A stretch of DNA of 5,290 nucleotides. It comes from Candidatus Solibacter sp. (GTDB lineage Bacteria > Acidobacteriota > Terriglobia > Bryobacterales > Bryobacteraceae). Position numbers and translations under genes: made by a program. Under the pieces are notes generated by a model that was not told the origin of the DNA, did no database searches, and saw only the letters and a program-made list of their open reading frames with translations. Where the stretch lies: NCBI GenBank assembly GCA_017883345.1, contig JADGNT010000422.1:1-5290 (forward strand), written 5' to 3'. Within the stretch, counting starts at the first letter, position 1. Each line of letters begins with the position of its first letter. This document shows positions 1 through 5,163 of the stretch, piece after piece.

Positions 1-98
1 TTGATTCCCTCCACCGTAAAGTCACGGGGCCTCTTGGCGTTGTCGAAGATCTTGGCGCGCTTCACTTCGTCGTCTTCATAGATCCAGCGCGCAATCTC
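1..98 (-). CDS. Partial unidentified protein, cut by left edge and by junction at ~98
   Basis: Reading the minus strand from base 98 down to 3 gives 32 codons without a stop. The peptide begins EIARWIYEDDEVKRAKIF and ends RPRDFTVEGI, and it runs off the window. About three quarters of its third codon positions are G or C, and the composition is that of a soluble charged protein. The other frames over these bases give Arg/Ser-rich or stop-interrupted peptides. I therefore infer this is the true coding frame, although I do not recognise the family. Its upstream side (higher coordinates) merges into antisense of the MFS gene, so the real N-terminal part appears to be missing. Neither a start codon nor a stop codon is visible. 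The alternative is that bases 1-98 are noncoding and the frame is chance. Confidence 0.35.
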
Positions 99-958
99 CT
101 GAAGAACGAGCGCGCGCCCAGGGCTTCTACTTTTCGGGCATGAGCGCGGGCGTCGCGTTGTCGCCGCCACTGGTAACGCTGGGGCTGCTGCACTGGGGCT
201 GGCGACTCACCTTTCTTGCCTTGAGCGCGCTCGGGGTCGTTTGGGGGATTCTCTGGTTTGTTTGGTACCGGGACAACCCCGCGGACCACCGCTCGGTGAC
301 GGCGGGCGAACTGAAATTGCTATGCGGCGCAGGCCCGGCGTCGGAACCGGTTGCCGTAGACTGGCGTAGGCTGCTTCGCTCGCACAACTTGTGGGCCATT
401 CTGCTGATGTACTTGAGTTACGGATACACCGGCTACATTTACATCACCTGGTTTCCGAGTTACCTGATGGACGCCCGCCACCTTACTCCGGCGCTGACCG
501 GCATGCTGGCGATGGCCCCCGGCGTCCTGGGAATGCTCGCCAAACCGTTGGGCGGATGGATGAGCGACCGTCTCACCGCAACCCGCGGGGTCGTCTTCGG
601 ACGCCGGGCGGTCGGCATGTTCGGTTTCGGCCTCGCGGCGCTGGCGGTAGTCCCGGGGTTATATGTTGCGAATCCTTATCTGGCGGTCTTCTTTCTAGGT
701 CTCGCCGACGGCGCCGCGGCTCTGGCCCACGGAGTCTGCTTCGCCGTTTGCATCGATACGGGAATGAAGCGGGCGGGCACCATCTCCGGGCTTATGTTGA
801 CCATGGGAAGTTTGGGCGGGGCCGCGTCGGCGCTCGCGTTCGGATGGTTTCTGCAGTTCACCGGGTCCTGGACGGCGCCGTTCCTCATCGGCATGGCAGC
901 CAACGCGGCGGGCGCGCTCCTGTGGCTCAAGATTAACCCGAAGGAACAACTCGTATGA
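98..958 (+). pseudogene. 5'-truncated MFS transporter, ACS (anion:cation symporter) family
   Basis: This is the C-terminal two thirds of a 12-helix major facilitator permease that would import organic anions such as sugar acids through the inner membrane. Recognisable family sequence starts at base 98 with PEERARAQGFYFSG, the segment that normally follows helix 4, then a PPL motif and HWGWRLTF. WYRDNPADH at the end of helix 6 is typical of ACS members (GudP/ExuT-like proteins). The middle loop is followed by NLWAIL, a helix with YGYTGYIYITWFPSYL, and the GGWMSDR cytoplasmic loop signature of the C-terminal half. About seven to eight helices remain, and roughly 130-140 N-terminal residues are missing compared with the usual 430. 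Upstream of base 98 the same frame is Arg/Ser-rich and not membrane-like, although it stays open back to a TAA at 17-19. The ATG at 140 is the first in-frame start but has no ribosome-binding site and lies inside the conserved fold, so a working transporter is unlikely. The substrate cannot be told. Confidence 0.8.
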
Positions 959-959
959 A

Positions 960-1012
960 AACAGAACATTTCTACTTTGCTGGGAATAGAACATTTCTAC
1001 TTTGCCTTGACA
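960..1012. mobile_element. Possible remnant end of an IS21-like insertion sequence
   Basis: Read on the minus strand from 1012, the segment begins TGTCAAGGCAAAGTAGAAAT and then carries two copies of the 18-bp repeat. A TG...CA terminus with repeated internal binding sites is the known layout of IS21-family ends, and the ATTTCTACTTTG-type core resembles such ends from memory. No istA or istB coding sequence is present, and the element would have to extend leftwards where the MFS remnant lies. At most this is a solo end left by a deletion. The boundaries are inferred. Confidence 0.35.
963..1005. repeat. Two 18-bp perfect direct repeats, 25-bp period
   Basis: The 18-mer AGAACATTTCTACTTTGC occurs at 963-980 and again at 988-1005, separated by TGGGAAT. 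The repeats start five bases after the MFS stop codon and are far more AT-rich than the flanks. Tandem subterminal repeats of this size are typical of transposase-binding sites at IS21-family ends. Confidence 0.9.
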
Positions 1013-1047
1013 GGTTCCGATGACGGCTGGCCCCGCGCGATCCCGCG

Positions 1048-1056
1048 TGTTACACT
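1048..1056 (+). promoter_or_regulatory. Candidate extended -10 promoter of the 89-aa gene
   Basis: TG-T-TACACT at 1048-1056 fits an extended -10 box (TGnTATAAT, four of six in the hexamer). It lies 23 bases before the ATG at 1080. The matching -35 position (about 1028-1033, TGGCCC) is weak. The consensus-perfect TTGACA at 1007-1012 is too far away (38 bp) to serve this -10. Confidence 0.4.
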
Positions 1057-1064
1057 CACTGGCC

Positions 1065-1073
1065 GAAGGGGGG
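1065..1073 (+). promoter_or_regulatory. Ribosome-binding site that sets the start at 1080
   Basis: GAAGGGGGG ends six bases before the ATG at 1080. The in-frame ATG at 1020 has no comparable site and lies upstream of the candidate promoter, so 1080 (or the adjacent ATG at 1083) is preferred. Confidence 0.6.
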
Positions 1074-1079
1074 CCTATC

Positions 1080-1349
1080 ATGATGGCGCCTCAAAGCATT
1101 TCCGTCTATCTGAACAACGCGCTGAAACCGACGCCGGAGTTGGTGGAACTCAATGGCGAGGCCACGCTGCCGGATGTAATCCGGGACATGCCGGAAGAAG
1201 TCACCGGCCACTTTGTCGCCCTGGACCCCACGGTCGCCCATGACATTGAGGCGGCCTGGAAACGCGTCATGATCCTGAACGCGACCCACGTCCTCTACAC
1301 GTTTACCTACGACCCCGCGGCAGGATCGTTCTCGGCCCACAAACGGTAG
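1080..1349 (+). CDS. Small hypothetical protein, 89 aa
   Basis: I do not recognise this protein. It starts MMAPQSISVYLNNALK and ends YDPAAGSFSAHKR. It has no cysteine, signal peptide or transmembrane stretch and looks like a small cytosolic alpha/beta protein. Residues 47-70 (ALDPTVAHDIEAAWKRVM, then ILNATH) look like a helix followed by strands. A strong ribosome-binding site and a candidate extended -10 promoter immediately upstream, plus G/C-biased third positions, support real expression. A longer form from the ATG at 1020 would add 20 residues of poor quality (MTAGPARSR...) and is not favoured. The gene stands alone between the possible IS end on the left and a REP-like hairpin on the right. 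The flanking repeats make it a candidate accessory gene. No function is proposed. Confidence 0.65.
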   Translation: MMAPQSISVYLNNALKPTPELVELNGEATLPDVIRDMPEEVTGHFVALDPTVAHDIEAAWKRVMILNATHVLYTFTYDPAAGSFSAHKR

Positions 1350-1362
1350 CGACGGGAGAAAC

Positions 1363-1442
1363 CCGGGGACAGACCGGCGCCCAAAGGGCACCCGCCACGC
1401 GTCGCAAAAGACGCACCTTGGGACAGGCAGGTCAGTCCCCGA
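1363..1442. repeat. REP-like nested hairpin element
   Basis: The outer arms CGGGGAC (1364-1370) and GTCCCCG (1435-1441) pair perfectly. After an A-A mismatch, GACC (1372-1375) pairs with GGTC (1430-1433). Inside, CCCAAAGG (1380-1387) pairs with CCTTGGG (1416-1422) with one bulge, and GCGTC (1399-1403) pairs with GACGC (1410-1414) around the loop GCAAAA. The GGGGACAGAC/GTCnGTCCCC arms resemble dispersed REP-type palindromes that I associate with Acidobacteriota and other soil bacteria. In RNA it could also end transcription of the 89-aa gene, although no U-run follows. That this is a multicopy family is inferred. Confidence 0.6.
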
Positions 1443-1453
1443 GGGCGAAGATG

Positions 1454-1462
1454 TGTTAACTT
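1454..1462 (+). promoter_or_regulatory. Candidate -10 box giving a leaderless dehydrogenase mRNA
   Basis: TG-T-TAACTT at 1454-1462 resembles an extended -10 element and is the only AT-rich stretch before the gene. Transcription would start about seven bases later, practically at the ATG at 1470. No -35 match is evident, and the upstream position falls in the REP-like arm. Confidence 0.3.
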
Positions 1463-1469
1463 TCTCCTG

Positions 1470-2444
1470 ATGGACATTCACACGGTATTGGTGCTGTCGG
1501 CCGACCTCGCCGACGCCGATTTGAAACTCCTGGCGCAATTGCCTCCCGAAACCAACATCGCGGTGGGCAATTCGGTGGAGGCGTTAGAGCGGCTGGCGGC
1601 GGACGCCACGGTGATCTTGAGCTGGTCGCTGGCCGGCCAGTTGCTGCGCGACGTGTTCGCTATGTGTCCCAAGGTGCACTGGGTGCATTCGCGCTCGGCC
1701 GGCCTGGATGGGGTGCTGTTCCCGGATCTGGCGGAGAGCCCGGTGCCCTTGACCAACGGGCGCGGCGTCTTCAGCCAAACGCTGGGCGAGTTTGCCCTGG
1801 GCGCGATTCTGTACTTCGCCAAGGATTTCCGGCGTATGAACCGCAACCAGGAGGCCGGCCGTTGGGAGCCGTTCGATATCGTCGCAATCGCCGGGCAGAC
1901 GGTGGGCATCCTGGGCTACGGCGATATCGGCCGCGCGGTCGCCACGCGGGTACGCGCCATGGGCATGCGTGTCCTGGCGGTCAAACGCCACGGGCCGTCC
2001 TTGGACAACGTGGACCCGCTGGTGCACCAGATCTTCCCGCCGGGCGGCCGTATGGAAATGCTGGCTCAGTCGGATTACATCGTGGCCGCCGCGCCGCTGA
2101 CACCCGAGACTCTCGGCATGATCGGCGAGGCCGAATTTCAGGCGATGAAGCCCAACGCGGTGGTGATTAACCTGGGCCGCGGCCCAGTGATCGACGAAGC
2201 CGCACTCGTGCGCGCGCTGGCAGAAAAGCGCATCAAGGGCGCCGCGCTGGACGTCTTCGACACCGAACCGCTGCCGGACGGCCACGCCTTCTACAGCCTG
2301 GAAAACGTTCTGCTCTCCCCGCACTGCGCCGACCACACCCCCGATTGGACCGAGCAGGCCATGCGCTTCTTCCTGGCCCAGTTCGAGCGCTTCGCGGAGG
2401 GTAAGCCGCTGGAGAACGTGGTGGACAAGCGGCAGGGGTATTGA
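1470..2444 (+). CDS. D-2-hydroxyacid dehydrogenase, NAD(P)-binding (GhrA/SerA-like)
   Basis: This is a cytosolic oxidoreductase interconverting a 2-keto acid and a D-2-hydroxy acid with NAD(P)H. At 324 aa it is full length for the short family members. The substrate domain (about 1-100) carries HSRSAGLDG at 73-81. The Rossmann domain holds VGILGYGDIG, with GxGxxG at 149-154. The catalytic triad is complete: Arg237 in NLGRGPVID, Glu266 in DVFDTEPLP and His285 in SPHCADHT. Basic Lys172-Arg173 after the second strand, where NAD enzymes usually have an acidic residue, hints at NADPH preference. This favours a glyoxylate/hydroxypyruvate reductase-like role over serine synthesis, and no ACT domain is present. 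The ATG at 1470 suits the family N-terminus (HTVLVLSADL) but lacks a Shine-Dalgarno sequence. The neighbours give no pathway context. The family call is firm; the substrate is unknown. Confidence 0.93.
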   Translation: MDIHTVLVLSADLADADLKLLAQLPPETNIAVGNSVEALERLAADATVILSWSLAGQLLRDVFAMCPKVHWVHSRSAGLDGVLFPDLAESPVPLTNGRGVFSQTLGEFALGAILYFAKDFRRMNRNQEAGRWEPFDIVAIAGQTVGILGYGDIGRAVATRVRAMGMRVLAVKRHGPSLDNVDPLVHQIFPPGGRMEMLAQSDYIVAAAPLTPETLGMIGEAEFQAMKPNAVVINLGRGPVIDEAALVRALAEKRIKGAALDVFDTEPLPDGHAFYSLENVLLSPHCADHTPDWTEQAMRFFLAQFERFAEGKPLENVVDKRQGY

Positions 2445-2485
2445 GCATCCGTAGAGCGACCAGACCCAGAGGGCACCCCGGTTGC

Positions 2486-2509
2486 AACGCCGGCGTCCGT
2501 GCCGGCGTT
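2486..2509. terminator. Perfect 9-bp hairpin between convergent genes
   Basis: AACGCCGGC (2486-2494) pairs with GCCGGCGTT (2501-2509) around a six-base loop, 42 bases after the dehydrogenase stop. The stem is strong and symmetrical, so it could stop transcription from either side. Only a short TTCTT follows, which makes intrinsic termination uncertain. Confidence 0.5.
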
Positions 2510-2518
2510 CTTCAAAGA

Positions 2519-2540
2519 ATGCCGGTACGAATACCGGTAT
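2519..2540. terminator. Second 9-bp hairpin, diverged copy of the first
   Basis: ATGCCGGTA (2519-2527) pairs with TACCGGTAT (2532-2540) around CGAA, with one G-U pair. It aligns with the hairpin at 2486-2509 (shared AA-GCCGG...CCGG-T pattern). The two may therefore be units of one repeat family rather than independent terminators. Confidence 0.45.
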
Positions 2541-2543
2541 GGC

Positions 2544-2556
2544 AGCCTGGAAGGCT
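2544..2556. other. Small 5-bp hairpin beside the DUF4139 stop codon
   Basis: AGCCT (2544-2548) pairs with AGGCT (2552-2556) around GGA, ten bases beyond the stop codon of the minus-strand gene. It is short and could arise by chance. It may stack with the two larger hairpins in the 3' end of the mRNA. Confidence 0.25.
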
Positions 2557-2566
2557 ACGCTACGGT

Positions 2567-4600
2567 TCAGAACGTCAGCGCCTCTACGAGTTTGTCCAAG
2601 TCGGTCTGTAGCGCCGACCTCTTCTTCTGCAACTCGGCCTGCTTGTCGCGCAGGCCGGCCAACTGCTGCTCCTGCGCATCGAGCTGGCGCGCGTAGGTTT
2701 GCACCTGCTGCTGCTGGCCGGCGACATTATTAAGACTCTGAATGTTGCGCCGTACGCGGTCCTCGTCGGCGTTCAGGCCGCGCGTCTGCGCATCGGCATC
2801 CTGGAGCGCGCGGTCGTTCTCGGCGATCAGACGCTTTTGGTCTACGATGCGCTGCAACTGCTGGCTGCCGGCAGCGGTGAGCGAGCGATTTTGCAGGTAG
2901 CTCACCAGGATATCGGGGCTGAGGTTGGTCACCGCGATGGACTGGTCGTAGACGCGCTCTTCGTTGACCACGAACTCCCGGGTGGCGCCGGCGGCGAGCG
3001 CCAATTCGAAGCGGTAGTTGGTGGCGGTCTTTTCCGCCGGTTTCTGGCTGAGCAGTGTGTAGCCGGGGCGCAGCGGGTGCTCGACGATCAGGGTCTTGGC
3101 CTTTTGGTCCACGTTGCGCACGGTGTAGGTGCGGGTCTCCTCGGCGGCGTACTTTGTGTTGAGGATGCCGCGGCTGGCGTGGATCTCGCGGACGATGGCG
3201 GCCTTGCTGCCAAAGGCCTCGGTGATGCGCGTGCCCAGGTCGACGGCGTAACTGATCAGGCGCTTGTCGCTGGCCTTGAGGGTCTCCATGAGGGCTTCGC
3301 CGGCATAGGCGCCCGCGTCGTAGACCGTGATCGGGCCGCCGTCCAGCGTCTTGCCGCTGGAGTTGGCCAGCTCCGCGGCGTTGGTGGGGTGCTGCGAGCT
3401 GTGGTCGGAATAGATCAGCAGTTTGCGCCCTGCAATGGTCTGTTGCAGGAAGGGCAGCATGGCGGATTCGTTCTTGCGGATGGTGACTGGTTGGGCGATG
3501 CGGTACTCGAAGAGATCGCCGAGTTCGCGGCCCACGGCAGTGGCTTCGATGGAACTGGGAGCGACGCTGACGGAATCCATGGCGAGATTGCCGGAGATCG
3601 CGCCCATCATCGCTTTCGCCATCGGCGCCGGTGAGGCCATGGCGCGCGCCATCGCCATGTTCCGATTCCCCGATCCCCCGACCGCTCCACCGGCGGCGGC
3701 CGTTTGCTCCTCGAACGCGCCCGAGTGGACTACCGCCTGCGCCGCGGGGTCGTCTGCCAGTTCGGCGGAGGGACGAGTTACGTACTTGGGCGCATAGAGT
3801 TGGCTGACGAAGGAAATCGGCCGGCCGGACACCAGCGCAAGCTGGACCTTGGTCCAATCCTCGCCGGTGGTGTTGTCCACGATGGCCCAGCCTTCCAGCA
3901 TCGGCGCCTTATCGCCCGCCTTGTCGCCGAAAATCAGGCGGTAGCTGGATTTCCACACCGGCGCGGGGATCATGTAACTGGCGGTGACGTCGCGTTCCTT
4001 GGCGTCGCTGGAATCGATGTAGACGCTGCGCTTCTCCTTGGAGCGCGCGGCGGCCAGCGCGGCGAGGTAATCCTTGAACTGCTGCTGCAATTTCGGGTCG
4101 GGGAAGCGCAGACCGGTGGCGGCGCCGAGGTCCACGGTGCGGAACTCGCCGGTGTCCAGCATGAGATTGAGCTGGTCATGCTCCGGCTGCTTATCGGTGC
4201 CCGCGAAGGTGCGGGCGCTGACGATCGTGCCGGTGACGGTTTCGGTACCGAGCTTCAACTCGACGCGCGCGCCCTTGAGCTGATCCAGCATGCCGGGCAT
4301 GCCGCCACCGCCGATCTGGAAGGGGAACTCGGCCAGTTTGTGGCCCAGCGGGTCCATGGAATCGTAGCGCAGCCCGGTGATCTTGCCGCCGCCGCTAGAG
4401 CCGATGGTGAGCGACTTCAGGACGTCGTTCATCTCCGGCGCGTTGAAATCCAAACGTGCCGATTCGCCCGCCGCGAGCGTGCCGGAGCGCTCGAAGAAGC
4501 CGACGCCGTGCTTATAGAGCACCACCTGCTTGACGGGCAAATCGGCGGCCAGGGCACATGACACCCCGAGGATCAGGCTGACCGGAATGCTAAGTTTCAT
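2567..4600 (-). CDS. Exported DUF4139 domain protein with C-terminal coiled coil
   Basis: A 677-aa protein. The N-terminus MKLSIPVSLILGVSCALA is a Sec signal peptide with likely cleavage after ALA (residue 18). The Cys at 15 is not in a good lipobox. The mature protein is therefore periplasmic or exported. Residues 21-160 form a beta-rich N-terminal part (VKQVVLYKHGVGFFERSG). The DUF4139 core begins near 190 with SYMIPAPVWKSSYRL (208-222) and EGWAIVDNTTGEDW (236-249), then LVSGRPISF (257-264). A low-complexity Ala/Gly/Met segment (301-341) splits the core, which resumes at FEYRIAQPVTI (365-374). It continues to about 570 with a beta-rich end (NEERVYDQSIAVTNLSPD). Residues 575-675 are heptad-like, Gln/Arg/Leu-rich and predicted coiled coil. 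The domain's biochemical role is unknown. The start is fixed by a ribosome-binding site and the signal peptide. The gene is monocistronic as far as can be seen. Confidence 0.9.
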   Translation of the reverse strand: MKLSIPVSLILGVSCALAADLPVKQVVLYKHGVGFFERSGTLAAGESARLDFNAPEMNDVLKSLTIGSSGGGKITGLRYDSMDPLGHKLAEFPFQIGGGGMPGMLDQLKGARVELKLGTETVTGTIVSARTFAGTDKQPEHDQLNLMLDTGEFRTVDLGAATGLRFPDPKLQQQFKDYLAALAAARSKEKRSVYIDSSDAKERDVTASYMIPAPVWKSSYRLIFGDKAGDKAPMLEGWAIVDNTTGEDWTKVQLALVSGRPISFVSQLYAPKYVTRPSAELADDPAAQAVVHSGAFEEQTAAAGGAVGGSGNRNMAMARAMASPAPMAKAMMGAISGNLAMDSVSVAPSSIEATAVGRELGDLFEYRIAQPVTIRKNESAMLPFLQQTIAGRKLLIYSDHSSQHPTNAAELANSSGKTLDGGPITVYDAGAYAGEALMETLKASDKRLISYAVDLGTRITEAFGSKAAIVREIHASRGILNTKYAAEETRTYTVRNVDQKAKTLIVEHPLRPGYTLLSQKPAEKTATNYRFELALAAGATREFVVNEERVYDQSIAVTNLSPDILVSYLQNRSLTAAGSQQLQRIVDQKRLIAENDRALQDADAQTRGLNADEDRVRRNIQSLNNVAGQQQQVQTYARQLDAQEQQLAGLRDKQAELQKKRSALQTDLDKLVEALTF

Positions 4601-4603
4601 AGT

Positions 4604-4609
4604 CTCTCC
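4604..4609 (-). promoter_or_regulatory. Ribosome-binding site of the DUF4139 gene
   Basis: On the minus strand GGAGAG is followed by ACT and then the ATG at 4600. This supports the chosen start, which also begins the signal peptide. Confidence 0.7.
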
Positions 4610-4613
4610 AACC

Positions 4614-4661
4614 GGGGAATGCCGTGAAGCGCCGCTTCCTTTCAGGCGCGCGGCATTCCCC
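4614..4661 (-). promoter_or_regulatory. Long perfect stem-loop in the DUF4139 leader
   Basis: GGGGAATGCCG (4614-4624) and CGGCATTCCCC (4651-4661) are perfect 11-bp inverted repeats separated by 26 bases. The loop can itself form GAAGC/GCTTC (4626-4630 with 4634-4638) or GCGCC/GGCGC (4629-4633 with 4645-4649), which are mutually exclusive. The structure ends four bases from the ribosome-binding site on the minus-strand mRNA. It could be a leader regulator, a protein-binding palindrome or a REP-type repeat. No known riboswitch is recognised. Confidence 0.5.
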
Positions 4662-4685
4662 CATCAGTCTCCCATTGCTTTTATC

Positions 4686-4715
4686 ATGACGCGTTTCGGA
4701 CGTATTCCGTATAGA
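4686..4715 (+). promoter_or_regulatory. Candidate sigma-70 promoter of the response regulator
   Basis: ATGACG (4686-4691, four of six to TTGACA) and TATAGA (4710-4715) are spaced 18 bp apart, about 33 bases before the ATG. TAGAAT at 4712-4717 is an overlapping alternative -10. This AT-rich stretch of the divergent intergenic region probably also holds the minus-strand promoter. Confidence 0.35.
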
Positions 4716-4743
4716 ATCTCATAAGGCGATCATACATCCGTTC
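4716..4743 (-). promoter_or_regulatory. Candidate promoter of the DUF4139 gene
   Basis: Read on the minus strand, TTGAAC and TATGAG stand 16 bp apart (four of six in each box). A lone TATGAT (five of six) lies inside the spacer. The resulting leader would be about 110 bases and would include the 11-bp stem. The assignment is weak. Confidence 0.25.
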
Positions 4744-4748
4744 AACCA

Positions 4749-5141
4749 ATGACCAGCGCTGCCAGCCGCATCCTAATTGTCGACGATGAGCCGTCCCTGC
4801 TGAAGATGCTGAGCGCTTATCTGCGGCGGCTGGGATATGCGGTGGTCGCCGCCGGCAGTACGGAAAAGGCGTGGGCGGAAGTGGAGGCCGCGCCGCACGC
4901 GTTCGCCCTGGCGGTGCTGGATGCCACGATGAGCGGGATCCGCATGGAAGACCTGGCCGCGCGTATGCTGGCGGCCGACCCGCGGCTGTGCGTGATCGCG
5001 GCCAGCGGGTATCCTGTGGACATAGCCGTGTTACAGGCCGCGGCTCCGGGCAGGGTGATGTTCCTGCACAAGCCGTTTTCGCCGAAGATGCTGGGCAACG
5101 CGGTGCGGAGGATGATTGCCACGCAAGAAGCGGACGTTTGA
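4749..5141 (+). CDS. Single-domain (CheY-like) response regulator
   Basis: A 130-aa stand-alone receiver domain that would take a phosphoryl group from a histidine kinase. No output domain is present, so it acts through protein contacts or as a phosphorelay shuttle. The acidic pocket Asp12-Asp13 lies in ILIVDDEPSLLKML, and the phosphoacceptor is Asp58 in AVLDATMSG. The switch residue is Ser86 in AASGYP, the aromatic switch Phe105, and the conserved Lys108 lies in LHKPF. The usual Met-Pro after the acceptor is Met61-Ser62. The SGYP and HKPF motifs resemble receivers attached to hybrid histidine kinases, which suggests descent from or partnership with one. None is encoded in the window. The start at 4749 gives a normal receiver N-terminus but has no Shine-Dalgarno sequence. 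The gene is divergent from the DUF4139 gene and directly precedes a 35-aa ORF. Confidence 0.92.
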   Translation: MTSAASRILIVDDEPSLLKMLSAYLRRLGYAVVAAGSTEKAWAEVEAAPHAFALAVLDATMSGIRMEDLAARMLAADPRLCVIAASGYPVDIAVLQAAAPGRVMFLHKPFSPKMLGNAVRRMIATQEADV

Positions 5142-5148
5142 TGCCGGC

Positions 5149-5155
5149 AAGGAAG
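5149..5155 (+). promoter_or_regulatory. Ribosome-binding site of the 35-aa ORF
   Basis: AAGGAAG lies eight bases before the ATG at 5164. It is a better site than the response regulator itself has. Confidence 0.5.
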
Positions 5156-5163
5156 TAAGAGCG

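Noticed and set aside
963..1005. Possible CRISPR array
   Set aside because: There are only two repeats, of 18 bp, with a 7-bp gap. That is far too short and close for CRISPR, and no cas genes are present.
1007..1012. Perfect TTGACA as a -35 box
   Set aside because: No -10 match lies 16-18 bp downstream; that position reads GCCCCG-like sequence. It is better explained as the terminal bases of the putative IS end.
1020..1079. Longer version of the 89-aa protein from the ATG at 1020
   Set aside because: It has no ribosome-binding site, and the added residues are unlike the rest. A strong site and a candidate -10 element lie between this ATG and the one at 1080.
1584..2336. Minus-strand open frame (250 codons) inside the dehydrogenase gene
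   Set aside because: The plus-strand frame has an intact Rossmann motif and catalytic triad. The minus frame is a His/Arg-rich shadow.
2699..3634. Long plus-strand open frame (311 codons) opposite the DUF4139 gene
   Set aside because: It is the antisense shadow of a firmly identified gene. The peptide is Gly/Val/Ala-rich with no recognisable domain, as expected from reversed GC-rich codons.
3704..4561. Long plus-strand open frame (285 codons) opposite the DUF4139 N-terminal half
   Set aside because: It is also antisense to the signal-peptide-bearing DUF4139 gene, has low-complexity composition, and shows no ribosome-binding site.
4701..4712. CGTAT-TC-CGTAT short direct repeat in the divergent promoter region
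   Set aside because: Five-base repeats are expected by chance. There is no second pair or symmetry to suggest an operator.
5141..5158. Five-codon ORF (MPARK) overlapping the response regulator stop as TGATG
   Set aside because: It is too short to support. It has no ribosome-binding site of its own, and the 35-aa ORF start better explains the AAGGAAG sequence.
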